Shown here: positions 36,003 through 49,836 of the stretch, one piece after another
Position numbering within the stretch: position 1 is the stretch's first letter
How the letters are laid out: every line of letters starts with the position of its first letter
From: Anticarsia gemmatalis
Taxonomy: Eukaryota; Arthropoda; Insecta; Lepidoptera; Erebidae
DNA length: 64,000 bases
Reading direction: 5' to 3'
NCBI RefSeq assembly: GCF_050436995.1
Contig: NC_134758.1
Coordinates: 11,891,597-11,955,596 of the forward strand
Notes under the pieces: generated by a model
What the model saw: only the letters and a program-made list of their open reading frames with translations
Databases searched by the model: none
What the model was told of the DNA's origin: nothing
Translations under genes and position numbers: made by a program

Positions 36003-36442
36003 CTATTGTTAGATGAATACTTGTACTTTTCCTTCGAACTAAATAACAAAGAAAATCCCTTCCTTTTTGTAAAAATACGAAACATTTTCCACAAAACCCA
36101 ATAAATATCTCATAAAATATCAGATGTGGAACATTGGTGAACCCTTCTCAAGTCGCGATAATTCTAAAAGTGTTCTCGTGTGATAACGCTAAGACCACCG
36201 TTATCATATGAACACTTCCTCCTTGGGGTTTATAAGGGTTAGAAAAGGGTTTTAAATGTATATATTTTTAGTAGTGTTTCGACTATTTTAAGGGGCTTTT
36301 AGAAACTTTTTTAGAGGTACCGTAGTAGCGGAGATCTCGTAACCGGCGCGGCGGTCCTGTATGATAATATGTATGTAGATTTGAATGAGGCATGGGAAGT
36401 TTGTAAGGCTCGTACCAAGTGGCGTTCTTTGGTCTCTAATCT

Positions 36443-36784
36443 TTGCGGGAGGTATTTGGGAAAATAGGTATACTGACGGTGGCATCACAGTATATTTTTG
36501 CGAATTTGATGTTCATCAAACAAAACATCAATTCGTTTGCTAAGAATAGTGACATGCATAACATTAATACCAGAAATAAGCACAAATTAGTAGGTCCCTG
36601 CAATAGATTGCAAAAAGTACACAACTCATTTGCAGGTCTTGGTGTTCGGTTGTATAACAAACTCCCTAGCAGTGTTATGGATCTTCCCCAACAAAAATTC
36701 AAAACAGTTGTTAAAGATCATCTTATTAAAAGGGGTTATTATAAGGTTGACGACTACTTAATGGATAAGAAAACATGGGATTAG
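36443..36784 (+). pseudogene. Jockey/CR1-like LINE reverse transcriptase C-terminal fragment
   Basis: 113 codons ending in TAG. The reading includes KIGILTVASQYIFANLMFIK, NSDMHNINTRNKHKLVGPCN, VRLYNKLPSSVMDLPQQKFK and a final HLIKRGYYKVDDYLMDKK. The NSDxHxxNTRxK, IYNKLP and FKxxxKxxLIxxxYYxVDxFL pattern is the conserved C-terminal region of jockey/CR1-type reverse transcriptase ORFs in insects. The first codon is TTG and an in-frame stop lies two codons upstream, so this is a truncated remnant and not a host gene. A matching LINE 3' UTR follows to about 37550. Confidence 0.75.
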
Positions 36785-37550
36785 TTAGTTACGCGTTCTA
36801 CACAAATCAAGATTAAATATCTATATATTTATACATACATCTTTGCATTGTATAAACATTAATCAGTCATTTCAACTCTGTAACAGAGAGGTATTGCACG
36901 AGTCTCAGTGGTATTCATTATCTTTTTTTTTCATTGAAATGGTGGGCTCCCATGCTAAGGTTCGTCATGCTCACTAAAATGTCATTGCTTGCGGCGGCGT
37001 CGTGTGCCGGGTCACCCCCTTCCCTCTAATATGTGCGAAGGGGGTGATGGCTGGTCCACGCGTCATACTCGTGAACGGGTGCTGCTTGGGGTGACTGGTC
37101 GTCCTGGGTGTGGTGACTGCCATAATTTTAAAGTAACTACGTTTCAATAACTGTACTTCCTTTACCACAGTATGCTCTTGAAATGCCTCTTATGATTTCA
37201 TTACTTATATTACTATGTGGGTAGATGCTTCCATCATGCTTCCAATACTATTTATATCTTGTTTTTTAGCACCTTAATATATTGATTTAATTTAATTCAT
37301 GACCAAAGTGTGTTCGGTAGTGTTGGTAGGTAGCAGCTACTTACATCATCAATGTTTTATACCAGCATAAATATTGTTAAAATCATTTGGCGATTAAAAA
37401 GAGTGGCCAGGAGTTTCTTGCCAGCTCTTCTCATTGGCCCTACCTTCCGAACTGGCGGTAAATTCACTCTCTGTATCATTGACTATCATAAGTGTCAGCA
37501 CTTGACCTAAATGAATAAATGATTTGATTTTTTGATTTTTTTTTTTTTTT
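36785..37550 (+). mobile_element. 3' UTR of the LINE at 36443, with a GC-rich insertion
   Basis: The end carries gccaggagtttcttgccagc, ccttccgaactggcggtaaa and gaataaatgatttgat plus a T-rich (gattttt) tail, the usual end of these LINEs. A GC-rich stretch at about 36980-37120 interrupts it and is not recognised. Confidence 0.65.
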
Positions 37551-40197
37551 TGAATAACCACCATAAGAAGGCTACAAAATCTTACTTCTGTTTTAAGGAC
37601 CACTAAAGAATTCAATCAAATTACTACAATTAAGGAAAGAATCGTGCCTAGCAATCAAATGGGTTCTACATACTGCTAAACACACTAATGCCTAAAATAA
37701 TTACAACATAATATAATTTAGGATAAAGCAGAAATATACGGTGCTAATAACTTTCTTCAACAACAAACAAAGTGCTTTAAGCAACCGTGACTATTACTGT
37801 GCTTATTTCAGTTAATTGTTTCCCCGAGTCTGGCAAGTAGCGGTCAGAGCCACGCGCTAACTAAGTTACCTTGTTATGACTTCACCAACTGCTCGCTCTT
37901 ACGATTAATTACTTTATTATGAGGATTCCTTTCCTATTGTACGCTAGAAATGGAATGATTTATATTTATATTACATTACAACTTAAACTTAAAGAGATGT
38001 GCTATTAGGTTACAGCCTCGGCACATTTAGCTAAAATGTCATGTGGCAATTCTAGTTGAAGACCATGGCTTCGTTTACACATGATAGTCATGGACTGATT
38101 GTACATTTGTACCATTTTTCGTAGTACAACATATTGTGTTTGCTTTTTGTCTCAAATTTACTTGGACTGTGGTACAAGATTGTAAGTAATGCTTATACGA
38201 CGCTGCCTACTCTGAGTCAAAAAATAATAGAGTTGAGTCATAAACAATATCCTCAATATTTAACGAAACTTCGATTTCACGAATCATAGTAGGATTTGCT
38301 TGAAGTTTCGGCACTGTTAATGCTGCCATAAGGTCGACTGCATCAACATTTAACATTAGATAATCCATTACATACTTCAAACCCAGCTTTCAGTTCCAAA
38401 CCTCAGTTCCAAACCTGATTACTTCAAACTTATCGTACTAATAGCTAAAATAAACCGGCGTCCAGTCTAGCGCGGGCACAATTAGATAAGGAACTACGAA
38501 CTGCATTGATTACAAGTTCATCTAATAGATTTACCACCGCAGGGAGCTTTGTTCGATAATTTAGGAAGCCTTTTGCTATTTCTGCCATTTGTAGATTTAT
38601 TTTGTTACATATATAAGGTCGTAAGATAAGTTGTTATTGAGTTATTGATAATGTTTGGAAGACGGAAGCTGTCTATAATATTGGACTACAATGCAATTAT
38701 TATTAGTTTTCTTTCTATATTACGGCACAATTTCCTTCATATTACAGTATCGTTTCGTCTCCGTATCAAGAATGAAACATTCGAATTGTACTAGTCCTAC
38801 TTATAAAAATGCGAAAGTTTGTATTTTTTATTTTATTTATAACAATGTATGTATGTTTGCTACTCTTTTAGGCAAAATTTACTTATACATTGTTAGTTTA
38901 ACGCCTAGATTACCACATAAGATGCTTTTTAACTAGGATAACTTTACACACAAACAAAGTCTCGGGCAGAAGTAACTTACTAAAAATGCTATCTTTAGTA
39001 ACTTCGCTCCGCCTTTTACGGACCACTGCCAGAACCTTTCAACTTTAAGTAAATAATATGCATTATATCTTAGTGATCCGATGCATTCTTCAATGTTCTA
39101 GCAAGGACTTAAAACGTACTCATCTAGAAAGGCGTATTATCAGAAGTCAGTAAGACAATAACGCAAGTACTAAGAAGTCTAAACATCGTGTTCGTATGAG
39201 CGGCGCTACAATTAGCCTAGCTTCTGAGACCGCCGACAAAAGTACCGACAATCAAACGTATTGGTAATAACTCTAGTCACACTCACACAGTTGCTGCGAG
39301 CACAGTGCACTAACTACATACTATAAGTATTAAATATTTATTTTATCTACTAAATTCGATTTTTTGGTTAATAAAATCGTCTTTCTTTAGAGAAGACGAC
39401 TAGACAGTAGACCATTACCATACTATAATTTAATTATTTAACACAGTTTAAAATGTAAAGACATTCTGTAAGATACGAATACAGCATATACTATAAAGTA
39501 TAGAATTGATTTAACAATTGACACCCTTCCACAATCCATCCACATTTGGCTATCCTAGACCCCACTGAAATTTTATTCTTCACTGTAACTGATAAATAAG
39601 CTTATTATTGTCGAAATACTTTTTGTCTACTTTATTTCTTATTTGTCTACTTACTACTTCCTAGATTTAAAGAATTATTAATACTCGTCTTCTGCAAAAA
39701 TCACTTTCAAGGATCATATGTGCTAAATTGCTAATTGTAGTATTGTTACTAAACTCGTACACTATGTAATATCGTATACTGTGTAGTGACCGACTGGCAA
39801 AGCGCCGCAGTTACCGAGAAGTCCTCGGCGTGTGTCTGATAACGACTTATTCCGCCGACTTTATCTGTATTTGTGACTATCACGTGCTCGTTCTAGCAAT
39901 GTCGGTATGCTACAGGTATGATGATTGTGTGCGAAGCTTATAAATAATATATATTGATTACTGGCTTATTGTATATTTAGATGTTATACTATCAATAGAT
40001 TGTAAAAGAGGCTTTTGTAACGACTAAACATAAGTCCTAGGGTTGATTCCAAGTGTCACAAAGTGTTATCTAGCCTTGATGATAGTCATATTTTGATCAC
40101 CGTGTTTTGTATCGAGCTCCATATTAAGAGGGGCTGTTACAGATGTATTTTTTGATAACGGACTATACTAATATGAGTTTTAACTTTTAATATACCT
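37551..40197. other. Gene-free AT-rich sequence
   Basis: No gene recognised. A decayed Helitron-like piece (cctacttataaaaatgcgaa) starts at about 38803. Confidence 0.4.
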
Positions 40198-40310
40198 TAG
40201 AGCAACAGCTCAGTCGCTCCATGTATAATACTGGCATTCAGCCGCATCGAGTAAAATTGTAACCCGACTCTAACATAGTTGTAAGAAAGGCTAGGCTGAT
40301 GAAGAACTAC
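40198..40310 (+). repeat. Dispersed LINE-like 3' fragment
   Basis: cagtcgctccatgtataata, then ctctaacatagttgtaagaa and aggctaggctgatga. The inverse copy is at 50505-50612. It resembles 3' ends reading CCGACCCCAACATAGTTGGG in lepidopteran LINEs. Confidence 0.45.
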
Positions 40311-40851
40311 AACTTAAAAAATATGTCTCAACTGCTTCATTTTTAATAATATTCGAAAGCACAAATTACGAGTTACACGGATATAAGTTATCAAAACTTA
40401 ACATTAAATGTAATAGTAAATTGATTGCTTAATTCAGTGTTATAATTTGCATCCCTCTCCACTTACGAACTACTCATAGTCTTATAAGTAAATTTAGCTA
40501 GTGTAATGTAACCAGCCAACTGTGAAGCATGATTGAACTATCAACTCATACTCTGAATTATTACGTGTTACTTGAATTATTGTGTAGTCATGCTACAACG
40601 ATGTATGCAGATTTACCTCGTAAAACTATAATATCTATGAATTTATAAGTACGAAATGAGAGATTTTGTTAGTCGAGTCTTGAAAGAGAGTTCACTGAGG
40701 TGTCCCGGTAAAAACTGTCTAAAACAACTCTTAACCTGTATTGCGGGTAAAAAAGAAACAAAAAAAATGTTAAGCAATAATCATTAATGCATACTACTTA
40801 TCCAAAGGTTATTGCGAAGAATTAAAGAATATAAACTTCTGTAAGAGTGGT

Positions 40852-41187
40852 TTTCATTAGATTAGCTATAGGATAGTTTATAATTAAATAACTTATTATA
40901 CTTCTTAATGTTCTAAACAACAAGAAATTGTATAAAAAGGAAATAGTAGAAATAGAAATAAGAAATAGTATAATGTCTTACGAAATAGAAGATTTTGCAA
41001 GTAACCAGAAAGTTGCTTTTGAATTCTAATTATTGTATTGTAAGTTTTTCATTAGTTTAGCAATAAGATAGTTAAAAAGTACATCATAATTGAATAATTT
41101 ATTATACTTCTTAATGTCCTAAACAACAAGAAATTGTATAAATAAGGAAATAGTATAAAAAGAAATAAGATATAGTATAATGTATAA
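40852..41187. repeat. Two diverged direct repeats of about 130 bp
   Basis: 40852-40980 and 41047-41187 share ttattatacttcttaatg, ctaaacaacaagaaattgta and ggaaatagta in order, with flanking attag/agata-gtt text also matching. An old local duplication. Confidence 0.7.
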
Positions 41188-42055
41188 AACACATACATCT
41201 ATACATTGGCTAGGTACCCGTTGAGTGTGCACTAGCCTGTAGCCTGTAGATTGAGTCGTCGGTACACGCAATGGAAACATTGACCGACATTGATATACTA
41301 TGTACTGTTGTATACGATATGTTTATTATGTTTATTGTGATCTCAACGTAGAGCTGCACTGTTTAGAATTGTTTTGTTATTTTAATTAGTTCATAGAACA
41401 TCAATAATATTTTGATATTAATGTTTTATATCCATTGAATATTTTGTGTCTATATCATGTTAAGGCGAACGTCGTCAGTCACAGTATAAAGAAATGAATC
41501 TTCGTATGATGTAGAAATAGATTATATGGTAGGCACACAGAACAAAAACTTAACTAAAAACCTAAAAAAAATACAGAAGTAAAGTCAGTCGCCCCAGTGC
41601 TTCATACATGTGATTCTTTTTTGTACTAGGTACTTGTTTCGGTGAGTGAAAATCCTCTCTTTGGCATAAATTTAATTAAAACCGACTTTATCTTCAACAA
41701 ACTTTTTGTAGTAACACTACACTAAAGTCACGCTTCCAATCAAATTCCATTAAAATCTAGATACCTAAATCTAAAAAAAAAGAATTAGATTAACTGTCAA
41801 AAACTTCCAAAATTGTTACAAAACCGAGTAATTCACAACCTAAATTACATTTAAACCACGGAAGCCTAATCTTTGAACCAAAAAAAAGGTTCTAATCTCA
41901 TCTTTAGTACAATGACTTGTGTGTCGGCGAGTCTAAACGATTGGCGACGCTGCGAGCACACGATGAGTCGCCATTACCAGACCACCCGGAGCATACGCGA
42001 TAGATTTGTACCGACAATTGATATACGGCTTGATTGTACTGATGTATTTATGTTA

Positions 42056-42308
42056 CTAGCTGACCCGCGCAACTTCGCTTGCGTCACATAAGAGAGAATG
42101 TTGAATCAAAATTTTCCCCGTTTTTGTAACATTTTTCACTGGTACTCTGCCCCTATTGGTCGTAGCGTGATGATATGTAGCCTAAAGCCTTCCTCAATAA
42201 ATGGACTATCCAACACTGAAATAATTTTGCAAATCGGACCAGTAGTTTCTGAGATTAGCGCGTTCAAACAAACAAACAAACTCTTCAGCTTTATAATATT
42301 AGTATAGA
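42056..42308 (-). mobile_element. LEP1-type Helitron
   Basis: Plus strand ctagctgacccgcgcaactt at the left and tttataatattagtataga at the right. 253 bp, with intact TC and CTAG ends. Confidence 0.88.
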
Positions 42309-45300
42309 TTATTCAACGGTTTGTGAAATTTTGTTCGTCAGTTTAACAGTTATGAAAAGATGGCGTAATCTATGGACGAGTTATTTTGTTTGTAATACTC
42401 CCACGTTTCATCAGTGTGTTTTTAAAGACATGTTGTACTGTTCTCGAAGCTAAAAAGCAAACTGTAATCGGGCTGCCACTAAAAATGTTCAGACAAAGAA
42501 TTGGCATATTGTGTTGGAATATTTAAATAAAAACGTGAAATGATTTTGCACAGTCCCCGAATAAAACATTTCAAAATGCTTTTAATGTTTTCTAGATTTC
42601 AGCTTGTAATTTATGGCACAAAAAGCCCTGCCCCCTAGTAGATTAATGTAATATTTTCAGTATAATTTTAAAAATACTTTACCACCCAAACCAGGAGAAC
42701 TAAAATTGACATCAATCATATAAACTACCCTCAAAGCGGTTAACAATGAGATATGGCTCAAACACAACCAAGAAAACGTTCCGAATAATATATCAACTAG
42801 ATTTCAACAAAATTAATTTACCGCCCCTCCGTAGGCAAACAAATGCATCTCGTTATAACTATCCCTTATGAAGGGTGAGAGTTAAATCCCTGAAAAATGT
42901 CAGCAATATTTTAGGTCGACATGCTCGAGGGCAAAGGGTCACAAACTGGATTAAACAAGTTCCTGATCTAATTTACAAATACATCTCGGATACCATTAGA
43001 CGGTAAATTATTTTGTGCGCTGGCAATTTTAATGATATCGTACAACCATAGACATAGATGCAAGATGGAAATGGAAAAGCGCGCGAAACCATTTATTTTT
43101 CAGCAAGTTTTAATTTTGAATGTTAATTAATGATTTTAAACTTTCGCGACTCGTACACGTATTATACCTAATAATGGAGCGAATCTTAAACGTTATTGAA
43201 AATTAAAGGTTGCGATACTATAAAAATGAATTATAAAAAGAACTTATCAACATTTTAAATAAAAAAACTTATTAAAATGGACGTAGTCCTAAACTCATTC
43301 ATTTCAATTTAATTTAATAAATCGTTATAAATTCCTTCACGTTTGATATTTACGTCAATTGATATTGTTTTGAATAAATGTTATATTATTATGCAGAGTG
43401 GCGGGTATTTCTGGCAACAGCACAAACGATGGAAGAATAATGTTATTTTAATTCTTGAGAATACATGCACGTCGCCAGAACACATTATCACAAATCGAAG
43501 TAGAGTAATGCGTCGGTATTATTGCATCTTATAAAACAAAGATTCGAATGGATAATGCTAGGACAATAATATTAATTGTCCATAAATTGCTGACTCCTTT
43601 CAGTATCTTTAACTTTGCAATCTGAAAAGTATCCAAGATTTTACCACCACTTGCGGCTTCCATTTATTATTTAAAGAACCTTGATGGTTTTTTGGCTCAT
43701 TTTTCATGAAAAACGATACATTGGTAATTTGTTAATCATCTTTTTTTATCGACACTTACGATTATAGGTAATTTTAGCGTATTTATCAGTAATTCAGGTA
43801 AAACTTCCTATCTTCCTAAACCAATGCGTTTCCTTATTTAATTTCTAAAATACTTAAAGATTAAATCAATGTATATCAAACAAAGCGGCTTGCGTAAGTA
43901 ACCAAGCATCCCTTTGTACAGTGTGAGCACAATTTCCGCGGAGTATCATCTGTTGCCTTCATCAATCATCGACTGGTAAACATTCAACAGACTACAATCT
44001 CATTATTTTGCACACACACACACATACACATAATATATTGTAAGTATACGCATATCTTTGCACACAGCGTCTTGTTAAGAAGGTAGAGTTATATGAAAAT
44101 AAGTAATTTACTTAATTTATTATACTTGCTATTTCTAGGTCGGTGTTAATTTAGTGTTATTGTTTTTCTTTGGAGGTTATCATTTGGATGCTCTCAGCTT
44201 ACGTATGTTTTGTCGTTATAGCCAGTTACAGAAAAATAGTAAAGGCGATAAAATCCATTATTATTAAGTTCCTGAAAGTTTCTACTGAGGCTCATTATCG
44301 GATAGGAAAGCTCGTTCGACTTCGCTTTATGCAAGAGTACACTGTTGGAAACTACATAATAATATGTATATTTCAGAATTCCTGAACATCCCTATGGCCG
44401 ATGTAGCATGCTTAAGCACAGTTGCCGTCAATTTCAAGTCTTGCGGATACTGATTATGGGCGCCTGTCCTGAGAGAGGTCCTGAGAGAAGCTGAATTGAA
44501 ATGAAGTCCAGCAGCTGACGTTACACAAAAGTATGCTTTTTAACACAGAATAAAATCAAGCCGTCAAAGAATCAAAGCATCGATCTTTCAACCAAATTAT
44601 CTTTACAAAGTTATTAATATGTAATAACTTTTCCAGTTAATTACTTCCAAAATACTAAAATACATGTGAAATTTAAATACATAATAGGTTTATAAGTAAA
44701 CCCGACACGACTTGTGTTACGAACTCCTTCGCAGGCATTCTGCTGTAATTAATAACGTTTACGGTACTCGACTACAATACACAATGTTATTATATTAATT
44801 ACGAACTAGAAGGATGTGGTTTAATCTGTGCCTCGTTTTTGTTCAAAATGGCGTGAGAGTGAATAACTGCGTGAAGATTTTGGAAATGGTTCTATTCCCA
44901 GATCGGACAAAGTGCTATTGGTGTAACTTTGGTGTTTACGTGTCTATCTATCTAGCTTAAAATCGTTAAAGTCACCTATGTAATTAAGTCGAATTACTAG
45001 GTTTAGTTGTTATGTATAAGCTTTGATGGGAAGAGGAAGAAAATACGAGAAAATATTGCTTCATTACGAAAAATACAAGAACGTTTCGGTGCATTTAAGA
45101 AATTGTCCCAAAAGGTTTTCATATTAAATAAATGTTAAACTTAAACAATAATCATATCTTTTCTCCGCCAACTTTTGTCGTAAATGGAAAACAATTTGAT
45201 TAAATCTCTCTACCATAGCTCCATAGGAATAGTACGAAATCACAATATTTACCCATCGGCAGCGCTCCCCACTTACTTAATAATAAAAAATAATAATGTG

Positions 45301-45468
45301 CCGGTGTGAGGGCGCGGGCGGCGCCGTGTGCGACGCTATGTCGAGCAAATCCAATTTTTAATAAACTCACTCTCTTAGCCGGGGTACGTACTCCATAATA
45401 AAGGAGGGAAAATACGAGACAATTGTTTGTTTTACTAACGACTTGAAAGCCTTTTTTAGTGTACGGGT
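42309..45468. other. Gene-free AT-rich sequence
   Basis: No gene recognised. A (CA)n run occurs at about 44012-44030, and a possible SINE remnant with tctattcccagatcggacaa at about 44890. Short open frames lack family features. Confidence 0.4.
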
Positions 45469-45472
45469 TTTG

Positions 45473-45505
45473 AAGGCCGATCCCACCACCATACGGAACG
45501 AATAG
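45473..45505 (+). pseudogene. LINE ORF C-terminal stump (second copy)
   Basis: KADPTTIRNE stop, then a gccaggaaaaaagagagaa tail, as at 35482-35590. Confidence 0.45.
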
Positions 45506-46721
45506 CCAGGAAAAAAGAGAGAAATTTAATAAAAAAGAGCTTTTTTAAGTTATTACATTTTTCATAAAGTTAGTCACGAGAGTATATTACAACTTAATTT
45601 TGACCCTTTCAAGTGTATAACTAAAATATTTAAGTGAATAACTTACGTTTTTCCTGAGGCCATCTACTGAGATCTGAGACATCTTTTTATCATAACGATA
45701 CTAATTTACCAAAAACTAATTATTACTATCTTCCCAAGCAATAAATTAGAGACACAGATTTAGGATTTTATCGCGTTTAATTACAAGTGTTTATTTTTCA
45801 TAATGCGTAAGTTTCAAATGTCATCATGATTTTTTCACTTAAACACAGGACTGTCGCAAAAAAGGCTAAATTAGGGGCATAATAAAGTTTCCCCTAAGTA
45901 AAGGCAAGATACACTGTTTATATTACTAGTGGATATACGGATTATTCGCATCGCACTGTCGTCCTTTTGCCATAGACAACTATTTTTGCGTTCACCCCAC
46001 GAGGCTCGGGGCAAAAACAATGACTATTCAGCCTACCCTCAGAGGTCACGGAGTTCATCGAGAATGACTGTTACAACTAATATGAAGGAATCAGAGTGTA
46101 AGTAATGTGCAGATTTTTCATGAATTACATTACAAGGTACATTTTAAGAAACTTTGAGTGGCAACCTACTTATTAAAAAGGTTGGTGCTTTTAACTATCT
46201 ACTAATATAAGTTATATGTTCTAGATCCAGTTCTATTATCTTTCAGCCAATAAAAATACACCGATGAACCTGAACAAATTCTCTAAAAAATTTAAACAAA
46301 TCTTTCATATTACTATTATTACTATTTTTTCCTGTAGCCAAAGCTTTTGGCAGATCATTTATGAAAACCTTAGCTGCGAATGAAACAATGGAAACTTTGG
46401 TCTGTAATCCAATCGTACAACACGTTTCATACGATTTTTTATGGTTTTACGACTACAAGGTAAAAAAATACAAATTGCATGTTTGTCAAATAAAACAATC
46501 TTGCCAAAATGACGGCATGTCGCTGCAATAGTTTGTTGTAAATAATTCGTGTAAAGTCGTTACATTACGTTACGTCGCCTCAGTCGTAAGACGTGAGGTT
46601 GAGGCGACGCGCCACCAAATGAAGTGAAATAAAATTCTGCACACCTAACGACATGTAGACATGGGCTTTAACAATATCGATAAATGGTTTAGGTATTTGG
46701 TTTGTATTTTTTTTTTAAAGT
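45506..46721. other. Gene-free; small CpG-rich hairpin
   Basis: A 9-bp inverted repeat gtcgcctca / tgaggcgac with a 17-nt loop lies at about 46573-46607. Nothing else is recognised. Confidence 0.35.
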
Positions 46722-46880
46722 CTACTCCTGAATTATGAATTACTGTTGTGTCGCGGGGACTTTTACAAACATACAAACAACGGACACAAAGTACAACCAG
46801 TCCCGAAAAAAATATTTGTGGATCGCTCAAATAATTGTTCTGTGCGAGAATCGAACCCACGACCTCCCGACACAATGGTA
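46722..46880 (-). mobile_element. tRNA-derived SINE (family A), truncated copy 4
   Basis: Contains the B-box gagaatcgaaccc (reverse) and tgtgtcgcggggacttttac, but stops at caatggta and lacks the A-box half. Confidence 0.75.
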
Positions 46881-49119
46881 AGTAGCCTCTTTGCAGACTA
46901 TAATTATAGACTTCCTTTCCTAAAATGATGACCAAATAAATATATACTTTAAGAATCATTTGACCGTAAGAACCCGTAAGTTCAGATGTCTGATCAGAAA
47001 GTACCTTATTCGTAAATTGGTCAGAGAAATGCGTTGGTCTACTCAACCATTAACAACTTTAAAAGTATACCTACAGATGAATCACTTTTAAAAATCTTGT
47101 CGTTTTTGAGTTTAAGCAAATCTTTTGCAAAAATATTACATGTTAAATACTTCAGTTTCATCGATATTCGTATCACATCACTACGCACACCGGTACATCG
47201 ACATTAATCTCAGAACATGAGAAATGCACACGTTTTTATTCGCAGAGAACCTTCGCGCGTCTTTTAACTTGACATGTGACAAATTTTAACGGATTTTTTA
47301 AAGAACTGCAGTACATTTTGTCTCAAAGTAATTACAACGAAGAATAATAAATGTTCCCACATTCTACAAAAAAACGGTATTTGCATATAATTTTAAACGG
47401 TGACATGTTTATTTAAAAATTTGAATGAAATTAAGACTTTAACCCGGGAGGATTGATGGAGACTAAATTGATGCTTGTTATAAATGATTTATTTAGCACC
47501 AAGAATGGCGCCGTCTTCGTCCTTTAAATTCATTTATACAAAATCATAATTATCTTGGAATTTTCTCATTTATTGGTGGTTGAAATGTAGACCAATAAAT
47601 CATTGCACCTGTTGTGAGCATACATGTAAATGCGTTTATGCTAAACCCATAATAAATAAATTGTGCTTGAAGCGCTTTTTTCTGAAGCATAAAAGCAGGT
47701 AGGTAAATGTACCTTCCAAAGTAATATTTTTGAATTAAAATTATAATTAAATTCACAAGGTTCCTGAAACTTGAAAACAACGGACCTTATTACACAGCTA
47801 TTATAACATTTGCGAAGCGGCTCCGCTATTCACAGTGTTGCCAGCGCAGAGACCCAAATTACCCCTTATTACTACCATACTTCCGTTCCGAATTTGCATA
47901 GATTTACTTAATTTTCTTAATCTGACCCGCTGTTATCTGACGAGTTTCTTAATTGTTATTATTATCGCAGCCTTCTCTGCCATTTTTAATTGGCCCTTTT
48001 AATTATAAGCGCGAAACGTCAAGTGCCGGAAAATCGCTTGAAATAAATTTTCTTTAGATTGGAGATAGCCTAATGATCCCTTAGTGCTGATTAAGGACTA
48101 TCAATTAATATAACGTTGACGCCGGACAAGATTATGTCGTTAGAACTTGTGTTCCGGAGTTCGGGATAATTAAAATAATTTCTAAGGAATAAATTAAGTA
48201 TTTGATAACCTAAAATGACTAAGATAAATTATGTAGGAAGTCATTAGTTCATTCACAGTTTGTATTACTTAGTCATTGTTAATAACTTTATACGACACTA
48301 AGATGAGGTTAGACTGTGTAACGTAGTGATTAAGATAAGTTAAGTGCACCTAACCGGGTTGCGATTGAAATTTGACTCCCATATTAACAAACATAGATGT
48401 GTATAATAGTTATGTCTTTCTACAAAGAAAAACTTGCTACCCGTTACCTATGCCTGCATTTTCATCAAACTATGTTTTAGTTTTGTTCCGCATAGGTTTA
48501 CGCTTGTAATTTTGATGGCAATCAAAAAGCGCGACTAGCGTTGGTTTCATAAGGCAGCATCGCCGGTGAGATAGTGTAACGACTTGGCAGCGCTCTTAAT
48601 GTGTCAGTGTAGCGGGCCGGAGGATAACTGCTGTTAGTTACGACCCCCACTTGGCAACCACTGCCTTTAGTATGCAAGAGTTACGTAAGGATACGGATCA
48701 TTGTATGAACGTGGTTTATATGCGAGTTTGTTTGTGCACATGACTTTATACAAGTATCCAGAATACTTACGGTTGTAACACTAATCTACAGATAAACAAA
48801 GATTTCCAATGGTAGCAAATGTATGAACCTAATGCTAATTCCCACTATTATGGTAACCAATACTTTTCTGTGTACTTACTTATGTCCAGTTCTAAACACG
48901 GAATAACTAACATAAGAGTTCCTTCGTGGTTCTAAATTAATTTAGACTACAACATTGGAAGTGTACCTAAGCTAAATAGATTGCAAATTTCCTAACTACA
49001 AACTGAAATTATTGCTGCACTTACCTGAGTTCTCGATCTCTCTTGCATGATGTGGCCCTAACGTAGTCCAACTCCATACACTTAACACTTGTTCACATAA
49101 CACTACACTGCTAAACACA
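46881..49119. other. Gene-free AT-rich sequence
   Basis: No gene recognised. A solitary cacagtgttgccagcgcag near 47830 resembles a hAT end, but no partner was found. Confidence 0.4.
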
Positions 49120-49399
49120 TCTATACTAATATAATAAAGCTGAAGAGTTTGTTTGTTTGTTTGTTTGTTTGTTTGTTTGTTTGTTTGTTTGTTTGAACGT
49201 GCTAATCTCAGGAACTACTGGTCCGATTTGAAAAATTCTTTCAGTGTTAGATAGCCCATTTATCGAGGAAGGCTTTAGGCTATATAACATCACGCTACGG
49301 CCATTAGGAGCGGAGTAGCAACGAAAAATATTACAAAAACGGGGAAAATTTTTACCCATTCTCTTAGGTGACGCAAGCGAAGTTGCGCGGGTCAGCTAG
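49120..49399 (+). mobile_element. LEP1-type Helitron with expanded (GTTT)12
   Basis: TCTATACTAATATAATAAAG to GTCAGCTAG before T. The GTTT run near the 5' end has twelve units (49147-49194) against about five in sister copies. Confidence 0.88.
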
Positions 49400-49836
49400 T
49401 CTTAAATGTAATGTCTACTAGGTGACGATAACTCTCGATCGACTCACATCGATCTTGGTAATGTCAACTTTACAAGGTGACGATAACTTTCAACCGACAT
49501 ACATCGATATTGGTCGCGGGTAGACTGATGTGGCTGCTAAGCGTCATCTCCATTAACGCGAGTTTCTACAACTACCCTCACTTGGTGTTCTCAATTTCCA
49601 AATTGTAAAAAAAATAACGGTACTTCGACACGCAAATCAGTGAGTCTAGCCGCGATCGACTATTGATGTCCGACCGATGAACGTCAGGTATCAAAGTATT
49701 GTAACCTCTAAATTTCTCATTCAATAAAGACCCATTAAATATTTTTGTATCAAATTACAAACACTATCGGTGGTACCACAGCTGCAACATTATATCAAAA
49801 TTCCTTGCATAACTCCACAATTCGACGTGTTATTAT

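Noticed and set aside
36443..36784. Small host gene of 113 codons
   Set aside because: The sequence matches the conserved C-terminal region of jockey/CR1-type reverse transcriptases and is followed by a LINE 3' UTR.
44012..44032. (CA)n microsatellite as a functional site
   Set aside because: An ordinary short dinucleotide repeat.
47830..47850. Possible hAT end (acagtgttgccagc)
   Set aside because: No inverted partner or 8-bp target duplication was found nearby.
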